Assembly: GCA_049999725.1 (NCBI GenBank)
Contig: JBNGIS010020367.1
Coordinates: 19,243 to 83,242, forward strand
Reading direction: 5' to 3'
Length of the DNA stretch: 64,000 nucleotides
Source: Haplomitrium mnioides
Taxonomy: Eukaryota > Marchantiophyta > Haplomitriopsida > Calobryales
Below the pieces are notes generated by a model, which saw only the letters and a program-made list of their open reading frames with translations, ran no database searches and was not told where the DNA came from. Below, piece by piece: positions 23,573-33,210 of the stretch; position 1 is the first letter of the stretch; every line of letters begins with the position of its first letter. The position numbers and the translations under genes are program-made.

Positions 23573-25084
23573 GTTGAAAGTGTAAAATTTAACCCACAAG
23601 CATTGTAATTGGGGAGCCAAGGGAAAATGCGGCTCGAGCTTGTCCGGAATTGCCATTTGCCTTCAAAAATTCAAATCCTCATGTGCAGAATTCAGCTGCA
23701 CAATTTCTGAAATTGACAGCGTTGATTCTAGGTGAAGTTGGAGGATAAGGTAAGCTGAAGATTTGAGTTGCTTGTTGAGAACAAATCACTGGACCACCTC
23801 TGAGTGTGATAGGAGAGCCTGCAGGGTGAGTCAAGAAGTTATGGGATGCTGAATTCGGCTGCACACAGATCAACTATTAGGTGACACGGGGAAAATCGGC
23901 ACTAGAGGCATGAGGGTATAGGCAAAGGGAAGCCTCATTGTGAGGGATCAGATCACCATTGGGGGTAGGCAAGGAAGGAAGTAAACCAAGGGGTTGAGGT
24001 GAGAATTCAAGAGCAAGTGTAGGATTGCAGTGGAGAGGGGACCTGGACTGCGGCAAGTGTACTCAACAAAAGCAAGAGGCTTCTCTAGAGGTGGACACGA
24101 CAATGCAACAAAGAGACTTGGCTGCATCACCACTTCTTAGTTGCCAAGATCCACAGGCTACCAAAGTGAGCTCTTCTGAGTCCCAGTCCTTCAACATTTT
24201 GGAAGATTGTTGGGAGTTGGAATCAATTGGAGGAGAAGATCTCCCTGCTAGCCAAAGAGGGTAAGCTCATCTGGAGTCCAACGCCCCAATAGGGTGCATT
24301 GGCTGAAGAATATGTCGGCTCTCCAATTGCTACAAGCTAGCTCGTAAGGCAACGTCTCTTTGGGAGGGGAGTGACGATCAATTAGGGTGACAATAGTGAG
24401 TGGGTGACCAATGGTGGAGAGTGCCACCTCCCTAGCTGGAGAGTCAAAAGGGAAGCCCTCTAGACGACAGAGGTAAAATCTATCTACTATTGGGTGTGTG
24501 TGTGGGTGGGTGGAAGTGTGCAAGGCTGCAGGTGATTGAAGGAGAGACACCATGCCACCATCAACCATAGGCCCGTACAAGGGACCTGAGATTCATCAAA
24601 GAAGGAGGAGAGTTGCGACAGTGGGAGGAGATCTCTGAGGAGTGTTCCCTAGTTCTAGACCTCAAGACCTGGCTTAAAGTATTAGTACCAAGGATAGTAG
24701 GCATTGTGATTTGGCCATCACTAAGGTGGTTTGTAAAAAGCTCTGTCCATTCAAGGCTAGAAAAGAAATGTGCAATAAAGCGGCATTTAGTTGATCAACA
24801 AACAATGTGTAGAGTTGTGGTGGTAAAGTGAGATTGGCACAAATCGGCCCCTCCCACGACAAGGAATTTCCACTTTAAGCAAACCAATCCCAAAAGGGGG
24901 CCACTTGGGTGTTTTTCAAGCGCATCCCAAGGCCAGCCCGGAGGACATAGCAACTTTTTGGTGACCACAAGGGGATTCACCTACCATAGGCAAAGGGAGC
25001 TGCCAAGAAGTGCAAATCTTCAATCATTGGCAACCACGCGACAACACCAAGGCAGCCGATGACATCAACATCATGCAGGAAGGC

Positions 25085-25242
25085 TGGTGCCCTATGCGGA
25101 GTTTTGGCAGGAGCAGATGTGCACCGCTGGTTGGCCAGCTTTGAGTGTACGGCATTCGTGCATAATCACTAGGAGTTTTTTACCACCCTCTTTCGGATGT
25201 ACATATGAGGGATGGTGCGAGACTGGTATGACTCCTTGGAAA
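25085..25242 (+). pseudogene. gag: TRG partial gag duplicate
   Basis: It repeats the start of the gag segment at about 25615-25745: 'TGGTTGGCCAGCTTTGAGTG' is shared, and both continue through a GTGCATAATCACTAGGAGTT-like region to 'GACTGGTATGAC'. It breaks off at 25242 and joins directly to repeat copy 2, so it codes only a Gag fragment. Confidence 0.7.
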
Positions 25243-25540
25243 CAAGGACCCCAAAATAGGAGCGGGAACGGAGCAGCCACAAGAACATCAAGAGGCTAGC
25301 AAGAAGGGTAGGGTCAGGCCTCGAACTGAACTCTAGCAAACGGCCTCAATGAAAAAAAAGGAAGGAAGAAGCAGTGAGAAAGAGCAAACTGAAGCCAGAA
25401 GCAAGAAAGGACAGAAGTGCGAGGGCATGCTCCCTCTCCACCAGCGACAAGGCAACCAAAATAGGATCGAGACCACGTGGCAAGCCACCAAAGAAACAAT
25501 GGAAGCGCTTGAAGAAGGGAAGAGAGGGATGAAGATATAG
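25243..25540 (+). repeat. TRG internal repeat, copy 2
   Basis: Second copy of 22705-23020. It is followed at about 25545-25622 by a second copy of the 23925-23995 region ('GGATCAGATCACCATTG' type), then by the main gag segment. Confidence 0.75.
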
Positions 25541-25620
25541 GGAGAGGGGAGCCTCACTGTGAAGGATCGGATCACCATTGAGGGTAGGCAAGGAAGGGAA
25601 TGAACCAAGGGGTTGAGGTG

Positions 25621-26054
25621 ACATGCATTGCTGGTTGGCCAGCTTTGAGTGTGCGGCATTTGTGCATGGTCACCAGGAGTTTCTGACAACCCTCTTTTCA
25701 GTGTACCTAAGAGGGAGGGTGCAAGATTGGTATGACATCTTGGAGAGGAACATTAGAAAGTCATGGCCAAAAATGAAGGAGAGGTTCTTGCAGGAATTCA
25801 GACTAAGCTGGACCGAAGAGCAAGCTCTCCTCCAAATGCGACAGTTGAAGAAACGTAGGGAAGAGACCCTGGAAGAATTTAGGCCCCGGTTTTGGGCAGT
25901 GGCGTTAGCGCTTCCCCCAAATGTACAGAGGAGCAGATCCAAGAGTGGTTCCTGGCAACCCTCCATGTGGAAGAGCGATGGTGGGTGGAGCTATTTCAGC
26001 CCTAGAGCTTGGGTGAAGCAACAATCGGGATGGGCGCCTTTGAGGCCAGAATAA
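25621..26054 (+). pseudogene. gag: TRG Gag remnant (gypsy type)
   Basis: An open frame of about 143 codons with the Retrotrans_gag pattern: 'EFLTTLFSVYLRGRVQDWYD' (hydrophobic helix then the WY pair), 'SWPKMKERFLQEFRLSWTEE', and 'LKKRREETLEEFRPRFWAVA'. In autonomous gypsy elements this is the particle-forming core. After about residue 98 the frame no longer resembles Gag ('QRSRSKSGSWQ'), which suggests a frameshift. No zinc knuckle or pol follows before the LTR. Confidence 0.7.
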
Positions 26055-26478
26055 ATAGTGCAATGGAAAGAGGCGCGAGACAAGTTCGTGGGAGGCAGCA
26101 TGTTAGACGGGTGCTTCACCCCCAATGGGTGAGACAGTTCCTGAAGGAATGAATAAATGAGGAGCCACCAAGGTCATCGGGGCAGCAAGATCAGAGGAGC
26201 TGACCAACCAACAAGGAGGAGAAATTCAGCAATGCTGGTAGGGTAGGATCACTTTCAGGCACTGCATTGTTCTTTCTTTTCAGTTCTTTTGTTGTGATAG
26301 TCAATTCAGTGGTAGTAGTGATGCAACGAGCAACCGAGGAGACCACTTGTGCATGGTTCAAGGCAACCACTGACTATCAGCACGGAAACTAGAAGGAGGA
26401 TATGGGCATGAGGTCCCCCCAACCAGGCGATTGCGATTGGGTGGAAATGAGCAGAAGTGTTGCAAGGGCACGACACCC

Positions 26479-26491
26479 TTGGAAGGGGTTA
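26479..26491 (+). promoter_or_regulatory. Polypurine tract of TRG
   Basis: TTGGAAGGGGTTA directly before the TGTCGGCC start of the 3' LTR. Confidence 0.55.
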
Positions 26492-26910
26492 TGTCGGCCA
26501 GATGGTAATGGCGTTGTGCAAAACTTTTGAAGTTTTTCGGGTAAGTGCAACAATTTTGCACTAGCAAGGGCAGTTTGGTGGGCCTCAGACATCGTACGAT
26601 CGACAATGGAAGATAGCAAGGAGAACACAACATATGGCATTAGGGTGCGACCAAAGGAAGAGTGAGCAATGAGGGCAGATGGTCCTGGTGACGATCGGGC
26701 GGCACGCACAAAGACAAAACTTTGGAGCTCAAAAGGTGCAACGGAGGGTTGTACAGATATTGATCGAGAAGAACAACCAAAGGAGGAGGATGGCCAAGGG
26801 CTGTCAAGAAAAGCAAATTGAAATGAGCTTGTGATGAATTCCATCTAAAGAAAAGGACTGTTTTTTAATAGGGTTCAATGGCCCCAAAAGTAAAGAAAGA
26901 ACAAGGAACA
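26492..26910 (+). repeat. 3' LTR of TRG
   Basis: 419 bp, partner of 20598-21012, starting TGTCGGCC and ending GAACAAGGAACA. The frames here are shadows. Confidence 0.8.
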
Positions 26911-27613
26911 GATGTCGGCCTGGTCTCTTGGCTACTCAGTCAAAATAACCCCAAAGTAGCCTCACCCAAGCCTAAATAATGTAATTCAAGGATTCTTTTG
27001 GTTGGGAGGGACCTTAAAGCTGGTTGAAGTTCAGATCTGGATTAGAAGGCTTCAACCCTCTTGTTCTCCTCCAAACCAACCCCAAGCACCCCCTTTTTCT
27101 GGAATAGGGAGTGTTGGACCTGGCTAGAGGGTCTGATTGCTCTTCCTTCGTAAAACCAACCTGTTCAGAGTGCTGCCTTGGCCCCTTGCTTTCCCTCTCC
27201 CTTGATTGTTGCTTTATACTCTGTTCTTGGTAGAACATGGAAGGGGGACCAGATCTGGCCTCAAGTTGTGTTGGGAGGCCAAACTCTCACCCTCAACAAG
27301 TTTAAGGGGCCCTACTAGCTATCGTGAAACTCACCACCAGCCCCAATGCTGCCTCCAACTCCTCCTTGGCCTTTCACCTCTTGTGTCCCCTGTTTTTCCA
27401 GATCTGAAATCAGATCCGGAATTCAAGGTTGAACTTGTTCCAACCACAAGAAAACCACCACAACACCAACAACATACATTGCAAACTAAACTTTGTTCTT
27501 CCACTTTATTGCAAGATCTGAACTGCACTTTGGATTTGATTTTCTAGAAACACTATGGAAGTTATGAAACCTGCCTCCAATTTACAAGACCAAAAATCCA
27601 GCAGTCTATCTAA
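26911..27613. other. Unassigned flank
   Basis: About 700 bp between TRG and Cop-B2. It is not the missing 3' part of Cop-B1. It is C-rich on the plus strand with CCAACCCCAAG and CCACCAGCCCCAAT runs, and shows no protein motif. With 56937 onward it formed the pre-insertion site of Cop-B2. Confidence 0.5.
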
Positions 27614-27618
27614 CCCCA
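27614..27618. repeat. Target-site duplication of Cop-B2, left
   Basis: CCCCA directly before TGTTGG. It is repeated at 56932-56936 beyond the far LTR, 29.3 kb away. Confidence 0.85.
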
Positions 27619-28411
27619 TGTTGGAAATGTATCTCTTGCTGCTGTAAATAGTGACAACTAACTACTGTTAGTTGTAAAGGCTAGCTAGTAGATATTTTAG
27701 AGGGGCTGCCAGGTTCCACGTCTCCCCCTTAGACATTTATACTTGTGACAAAGAGCAGTTAGCAATAGGCTCAAAAATGGGATATTTGTTGGAATGTCAG
27801 AAGGGAAGCTGCATTCTGGTGATCTCCTTACCACTCGCTCTCGTTAGTTGCCCCACTCTTGTATTATGGGGCAACTTGTATGTCAACAAAAGGCTGACCT
27901 TCGATTTGTATATAAAGAAGAGGAATCCTCTTAAGGATTCATCCTCAATTATCTAAACCTTTCTCCCAACATTCTAAGAGTAGAACGAGTTCATGTGAAG
28001 GAGGCAAATATCATAGCATCAACGAGCAGCTAATTGTTTCCCTTTTTTGACTTTCTTGCATATTCGTGCTTCACACTTTTGCATTTTCAAACTAGGTGAA
28101 ATAGTTTGCTTAATGGGTGACGGGTAACAAGTGAGTGTTGAAAATCACAAATTTTGCCCCCCCTTTGTCGATTCTATTTCTGATTTCTGGTTAGAAGCTA
28201 ATTTTGGGAGTATCTCGATCCTAGTGTACATCGCAACATGGTTCTAGAGCATCGCAATTCCATTTTTAGGTGTGTCTTGATCTGCTGTCTACATCCATTC
28301 GACTCTGATTTTATCTACTATCTCATTCAAATCCTATTTCATGTTTAGTGCTCTCTCTTTTCACAGCTTATCAACTCTTTACGTGGATTTCAAAGTTCTT
28401 ACATTCTAATA
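27619..28411 (+). repeat. 5' LTR of Cop-B2
   Basis: 793 bp starting TGTTGGAAATGTATCTCTTG and ending ATTCTAATA. It aligns with 56115-56931 with about one difference in ten over the first 200 bases. Confidence 0.92.
27909..27916 (+). promoter_or_regulatory. TATA box of Cop-B2 5' LTR
   Basis: TATATAAA before GAAGAGGAATCCTC. The same site in the 3' LTR reads TATATAAG at 56419-56426. Confidence 0.6.
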
Positions 28412-29477
28412 GGTTTTGGGCCCACGAGTTGATGCTAGCATTGGGAGTACTCCACAAAAATTTGGAGAAGAAGACTTTCATCTTTGGAAATTGAAGATGA
28501 AGTTGGTCTTGGTGAGCCAAGACCTTTGGGAAATTACAAGGGATACCCAAGTTGAACTGGATTTTTTCTCTGAATAGGTGTCAAGATTTGACATCAAGAG
28601 AGAGAAAAAATGTTAAGAGAGGGATGAGTAGAAGGCTTTAGCATCTATTATGCTAAGCCTTGATGATCATCTCTTGGAATTGGTGAGACACTGCCAGACT
28701 AGACATGAAGCCTGGAAAAAATTGTCAGACAACTTTGAAGGCAAAGACACCATGAATAGAATTCACTTGAAGAAGAAATTTTTGACATTTCATATGAAAG
28801 AGAATTCTACCATCACAGAGCATGTGGTGAAGGTAAAGTCTATGGCTGGGCAACTTCAAGCAGTGGGGTCAAGAATTGAGGAGGAGGACATTATGTGTGT
28901 CCTGCTCGCCACCCTCCCTGAAGAGTACAGCACTTTGGTTATGAAAATGGAGGCAAAGGGTATTGACCTGAACCTGGAATTCTTGGTGGGCCTCTTACTC
29001 AGTGAGGAACAGAAGCGACTCAACAAAGAGAAGAAAGATGATTATGCTTTTATCGCCATAGGAGATAAGAAAAAGAAAAAGCATGCAAAAACTCGAGCAT
29101 GCTACTACTACAAGAAGATTGGACATTTGTCCAATGCTTGCAAGAAGAAACAGCCTAACAAGAAGAAAAGAGGAGATATGCCAAAGAAAGACAAATCAAA
29201 AGCAACCTCTAGTGCCACAATTGCCAAACAAGATCTATCATCTGAAGAGGAAGTGGATTACATGGCTTCACTTGGAGACACAGTAAAGCATGCATGGTAC
29301 CTAGATTCAAGTGGATCCAGTCACATGTCATCAAGGAAGGAGTGGTTCAGAGACATCATCAGAATAGATCCCAAAGTCATCAGGTTGGTTGACAACTATA
29401 GAGTAAATGCAGTTGTAGTGGGAGATGTTCATCTCAAGGTCAAAGGAATGGGAGGCAAGGGTGCACCAACATTTTGA
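28412..29477 (+). pseudogene. gag: Cop-B2 Gag and start of protease
   Basis: One reading frame from the LTR edge, with stops near 28577, 28614 and 28630, then open for 275 codons (28650-29477). Blocks: 'KFGEEDFHLWKLKM', 'WKKLSDNFEGKDTMNRIHLK', 'MKENSTITEHVVKVKSMAGQ' and 'LPEEYSTLVMKMEAK' (UBN2-type Gag). A Lys-rich zinc-knuckle region reads CYYYKKIGHLSNAC (second Cys replaced by Tyr). The protease site is 'YLDSSGSSHMSS', where an extra Ser sits inside the D-S-G triad. The candidate primer site TGGGCCCACGAG overlaps the start of this frame, and no ATG precedes the first Gag block. Confidence 0.88.
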
Positions 29478-29683
29478 AGGATGTCCTCTATGTACATGAG
29501 ATCAGACAAAATCTTGTGTCAGTAAGTGCCTTGACCAGGACTGGTTTGATGGTCATTTTTGACCAACATGGTTGTAAAGTCCTGAATAAGTTTGGTAAGG
29601 TAGTTTGTGTTGGTATTAAGGAATATATACTGTATAGATTCAATTGAATTGCATCCCAATAGTCGAGAGAAGCCTTAATATAT
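29478..29683 (+). pseudogene. pol: Cop-B2 protease end and pre-integrase, part 1
   Basis: After a frameshift at about 29475 the frame continues with 'ILKDVLYVHEI' and 'NLVSVSALTRTGLMVIF' equivalents, up to the Cop-C insertion at 29684. The same stretch in Cop-B1 is 18535-18740. Confidence 0.75.
29679..29683. repeat. Target-site duplication of Cop-C, left
   Basis: TATAT, repeated at 32451-32455 where Cop-B2 resumes with GGCTATCCAGG. Confidence 0.65.
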
Positions 29684-29944
29684 TGTTGAAATACCAAGCT
29701 TGGTATGTAGCCTGCTAGGATGACGAGTAGAGTCCTATTTTTTGGACCCTCTTTAGGGTTAGTTTTGTTAAGTTATTTTAGGTTAAGCTTACGTTTAAAT
29801 ATAGAGTATATAGAGAGAAGAGTAGGGAGATCAAAGAGAGAGCGCCACAGTGCCGCAAGCCTCTCTTCCCTTTTGTAAATTCATTGTGTTGAATACGATC
29901 TCTCATATTTACCTCCAAAGATTTGTCTCCTTGATTTCTTTCCA
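29684..29944 (+). repeat. 5' LTR of Cop-C
   Basis: 261 bp starting TGTTGAAATACCAAGC and ending TTTCTTTCCA. It differs from the 3' copy at roughly a tenth of sites. A TATA-like ATATAGAGTATATAGAG lies near 29797. Confidence 0.9.
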
Positions 29945-29970
29945 TGGAATAAGAGCCTGGTATCAAAGCC
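29945..29970 (+). promoter_or_regulatory. Doubled primer-binding site of Cop-C
   Basis: Two adjacent 13-nt copies of the initiator-Met tRNA type site follow the LTR: TGGAATAAGAGCC (29945-29957) and TGGTATCAAAGCC (29958-29970). The usual plant copia form begins TGGTATCAGAGC. The second copy is closer to it, while the first is in the canonical place. Confidence 0.6.
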
Positions 29971-30066
29971 TGATAATCAATTTGGTTTGATAACCTTTTT
30001 GCTGAAACAGGTCATAGAGGTGAAGCACAAAATCTTTAATTTTGGAGGTGTTGAGAAGTTGCGTAA

Positions 30067-30948
30067 ATGGGTGATACCAATACCGGTGGTATTGAAAAGT
30101 TGGAGAAGAATAACTACCAACCATGGAAGTTCCGGATGAGGAGCTATTTGATAGGCAAGAGCCTATGGGGATATGTATTAGATGAAGGAAAGGAACCGCA
30201 ACTTCCTTCAGTGAATGTAACAGATCAAGAATTGAAGGCATGGAAAGCTTGGAACAAAAAAGATAAGAAGGTGATGTTTTTGATTTCACAGAATTTGTCA
30301 AACAGTATGGTTAGACACATATAAGATTTGGAGTTTGCAAAAGATGTATGGGATACATTAGAAAGGCTCTATAATACAAATACTAGAGCTAGAAAGATTC
30401 AATTAAAAAATGAGTTGAATAACATAAAGAAGTCACGCAACATGTTGGTGAATGATTATGTCTTGAAGATAAAAGAGACATCAGATGCATTGGGATCTAT
30501 TGAAGTAGTTATGGAGGATGATGATTTAGTGTCTCAAGTATTAAGTGGTTTGAAGGATGATGACAAGTGGAAACTGTTTGCCACTTCTGTGTATGTTCAA
30601 AAAAATCTTCCTAATTTTGATGAGCTAGTCTCCTTGATGATAATAGAGGAGAGAAACATTGGAGGACCTACTTCAAAAAATGGTTCTAATGAGCAAGCAC
30701 AAGGCTTCTACTCAGGATATGGTAGAGGCAAGGGGAGATCCCATAGAGGACATGGTGAAGGTAGAGGTTATGTACAACATAACCAAAATCAACAAAATTT
30801 TGAGAAGACAGCTCGTGGTAGAGGCCGCGGAAATTTTCGAGGAAAAAGGAGCTTTCGTGGAAGAGGTGGAAGGTAAAACATTCATGATGTAGTTTGTTGG
30901 GAGTGTGGAAAATCATGTCATTATGCAAATGATTGCTTTAGCAAGTCC
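30067..30948 (+). pseudogene. gag: Cop-C Gag
   Basis: Starts at the ATG at 30067 with 'EKLEKNNYQPWKFRMRSYLIG', a typical copia Gag beginning. A stop at 30322 splits it, and the frame continues at 30328-30876 with 'VWDTLERLYNTNTRARKIQL' and 'VSQVLSGLKDDDKW'. The C-terminus is Gly/Arg-rich (GRGRGNFRGKRSFRGRGGR). After one stop near 30874 the same frame reads a zinc knuckle CWECGKSCHYANDC, with all metal ligands kept. It is the best preserved Gag in the window: two stops only. Confidence 0.9.
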
Positions 30949-31064
30949 AACAACAATAATAGAGGATATGATTGAAGACAACAAGGAAATTATGCATCGT
31001 CATCAAAGAGTGATGGTGAGCATCTCTTTGTTTTGTGCAACATCTGATGAGTAAAGTATACACA

Positions 31065-31475
31065 AGGTTGTGAAAATGATGCATGGTATGTGGATTATGG
31101 TGCGTCAAACCATATGACGCATCATAAAAATTGGTTTAAAGAGCTGCATGATCGAGAGCAGCAAGGATATGTGGAAACATGTGATGTTATAGTTCATCCA
31201 ATAGAGTAGATGGGAAATGTTCCACTTTCTACACATGATGGAAAGTCAAAATATATGGCTGATGTATTCTATGTACCAACAATTACAAAGAATTTGGTAT
31301 TTGTTGGTCAAATGACAGAACAAGGATTACAAGTTGTTTTTAATGAAGATGGTTGTTTTGTGGAGGATTTGAAGAACATAAACAAATTGGTTGCTAGAGG
31401 AAGTATGATTGGAAGAATGTTTACATTGGATGTAAAGACTCCAATGGTAAATGTAATATCATGTATACACAAAAG
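31065..31475 (+). pseudogene. pol: Cop-C protease and pre-integrase piece
   Basis: The protease site reads 'WYVDYGASNHMTHHKNWF', with the usual D-T-G changed to D-Y-G. A stop follows at about 31207. The frame continues with 'YMADVFYVPTITKNLVFVGQ' and 'GRMFTLDVKTP'. Normally the pre-integrase histidines come next; here the sequence passes within a few codons into the end of reverse transcriptase, which marks the deletion. Confidence 0.85.
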
Positions 31476-32190
31476 AATAGAGTTATTCAAGATGAGTTGG
31501 AAGATCCAACTATGTACCAAAAAATAGTTGGAAGTTTGATTTATGTGACCATAACAAGACCAAATATGTCTCATGATTTGGGAGTACTTAGTCAGTTTAT
31601 GGAGGTGCCAAGAAAGCCACATTTAGATGCAGTAAGGAAAGTAATACATTACTCAAAAGGCACACTGAATTATGGTTTATTTTATGCATATGGAGTTGAA
31701 GTAAAACTATTTGGATATACTGATGCAGATTGAGCTAGATATACATATGACAAAAGATCTACAAGTGGTTATGTTTTCAATATTAGAGGTGTTGCGATGA
31801 GTTGGAGTAGTAAGAAGCAACCTACAGTTGCTTTGTCAAGCATAGAGGTAGAGTATAGAGGAGCATCAATGGCTACATGTGAAATAGCTTGGCTATGCAA
31901 GCTATTGTTTGATTTAGGACATGATGTGCAAGAGCTTGTGACTTTGTATTGTGACAACATAAGCATTATACACCTTGCAAACAATCCGGTGTTTCATGCA
32001 AGGACAAAACAAATTGAGGTTCATTACCATTACATACAAGAGAAGGTACTTGAAGGTGAGATTGATTTGGTGTATGTGAATACAAATGAGCAAGTAGTTG
32101 ATATTTTTACAAAGTCAATAGACGTACAGAAGCAACATAAGTTTCGAGCTATGATGGGAGTTCTTGACATTGGCTTGAGCTTGAGGGGGA
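31461..32190 (+). pseudogene. pol: Cop-C reverse transcriptase end and RNase H
   Basis: 'MYQKIVGSLIYVTITRPNM' and 'HLDAVRKVIHYSKGTLNYGL' are the copia thumb and connection blocks. RNase H has 'LFGYTDAD' (catalytic Asp), a stop, 'KRSTSGYVFNI', 'MSWSSKKQPTVALSSIEVEY' and 'TLYCDNISIIHLANNPVFH', then 'HARTKQIEVHYHYI' and 'VDIFTKSID'. Only one stop interrupts it. The coding end runs into the 3' LTR. Confidence 0.92.
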
Positions 32191-32191
32191 G
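32181..32191 (+). promoter_or_regulatory. Polypurine tract of Cop-C
   Basis: TTGAGGGGGAG immediately before the 3' LTR. It overlaps the end of the coding frame, as is common in copia elements. Confidence 0.7.
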
Positions 32192-32450
32192 TGTTGAAAT
32201 ACCAAGCTCGGTACGTAACCCGGTAGGATGACAGGCAAAGTCTTATTTTTTGGACCCTCTTTAGGGTTAGTTTTGCTACGTTATTTTAGGTTAAGCTTAA
32301 GTATAAATATAGAGTATGTAGAGAAAAAAGTAGGGAGATCAAAGAGAGAGCGCCATCGTGCAGCAAGCCTCTCTTCCCTTTTGTAAATTCATTATGTTGA
32401 ATACGATCTCTCATATTTGCCTCCAAAGATTTGTTCCCTCGATTTCTTTA
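32192..32450 (+). repeat. 3' LTR of Cop-C
   Basis: Partner of 29684-29944, ending TTTCTTTA before the TATAT target duplication. Confidence 0.9.
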
Positions 32451-33210
32451 TATATGGCTATCCAGGGAGACAACATGACTCTCTGGCATCATAGACTCCA
32501 ACATTTGGGAGAACATGGAATCAGAGTGCTCACCAGTATGGTGAGCAATATGGCTCTGGATCAATCCACCTTGCTGGATTTGTGTGAAGGGAGTGTAAAA
32601 GTAAAGGCACACAAGACTACAATCAACAAGGGAATTGTTGGATGTAAGGCATCCAAACTGTTGGAATTAGTCCATAGTGATGTTTGTGGACCCATAAAGG
32701 CGTCTTCAATATCTGGAAACAGATATTTTGTAACATTCACAGATGATAAATCCAGAATGTCTTTCGTCTTTTTCATGTGTACTAAAAACCAGACTTTTGA
32801 ATATTTCAAGAAATGCATGGCTAGGATGAAAAATGAAGTTGACATAAAGATAAGATCTTGAGGAGTGATGGTGGAGGGGAGTACACCTCCCAAATATTTA
32901 GAAATTCCTTGCAAAGCGTGGCATTAGAGCAGAGGTAACTGCTCGGAATTCTCCACATTAGAATGGTGTGGCAGAGAGGCTAACAAGACAATTGCTGAAA
33001 AGGCTAGGATCATGTTGCAACACGATGGTCTGGAAGGCAAGTTCAGGGCAAAGGCAGTAGCCACTATTGTATATTTGAAGAATATCAGCACCACAAAGGC
33101 AATTGAAGAGATGACACCTTGGCAGGCATGGAAAGGAGTTCAACCTTCAATGAAGAATCTCATAATTTTTTGTTGCGATGTGTATGCCTTGGTTCCTAGC
33201 ACACTTCATA
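32451..33210 (+). pseudogene. pol: Cop-B2 integrase, interrupted
   Basis: It resumes after Cop-C with 'GDNMTLWHHRLQHLGEHGIR' (zinc-binding His), 'CEGSVKVKAHK', then the core: Asp in 'VHSDVCGPIKAS', 'FTDDKSRMSFVFFM', Asp in a frameshifted 'SDGGGEYTS', and the HQNGVAE-type block, where the sequence reads GGTGTGGCAGAG (Glu kept) after a stop. It ends at 33210 in 'YALVPSTLHT', where Gyp-1 sequence starts. Confidence 0.88.

Larger units (their letters stand above)
21013..25084 (+). other. Non-coding GA-rich interior of TRG
   Basis: About 4 kb without any polyprotein motif. The plus strand is poor in T and rich in AAGG, GCAA and GGAG, which creates many stop-free minus-strand frames of 60-140 codons with no motif. 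Its segments 22705-23020 and about 23930-23995 recur downstream between two copies of the gag piece. Confidence 0.6.
20598..26910 (+). mobile_element. Non-autonomous LTR element TRG (gag remnant only)
   Basis: Two direct repeats of about 415 bp bound the element, and a polypurine tract (TTGGAAGGGGTTA) precedes the right one, giving plus orientation. The interior of 5.5 kb contains only a gypsy-type Gag segment and no protease, reverse transcriptase, RNase H or integrase. This resembles the class called TR-GAG or LARD. The interior also holds scrambled duplications of its own pieces. LTRs differ at clearly more sites than those of neighbouring elements, so it is old. No target duplication is visible. 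Confidence 0.75.
29684..32450 (+). mobile_element. Small copia element Cop-C, internally deleted
   Basis: A 2.8-kb copia element inside Cop-B2 with 261- and 259-bp LTRs, polypurine tract and primer site. Gag and the protease region are present. The sequence then jumps from the pre-integrase domain to the end of reverse transcriptase and RNase H, so integrase and most of reverse transcriptase are deleted. It therefore needed proteins from another element or decayed after insertion. Its family differs from Cop-B: the LTR starts TGTTGAAATACCAAGC. Confidence 0.92.

Noticed and set aside
21129-25689. Many open frames of 60-140 codons on both strands
   Set aside because: The plus strand is poor in T, which removes stops on the minus strand. 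None has a recognisable motif and they overlap each other; only the gag piece at 25621-26054 is supported.
26911-26925. GATGTCGGCC after the TRG 3' LTR as a second LTR start in tandem
   Set aside because: It shares only about nine bases with the LTR start at 26492 and the following sequence is unrelated.
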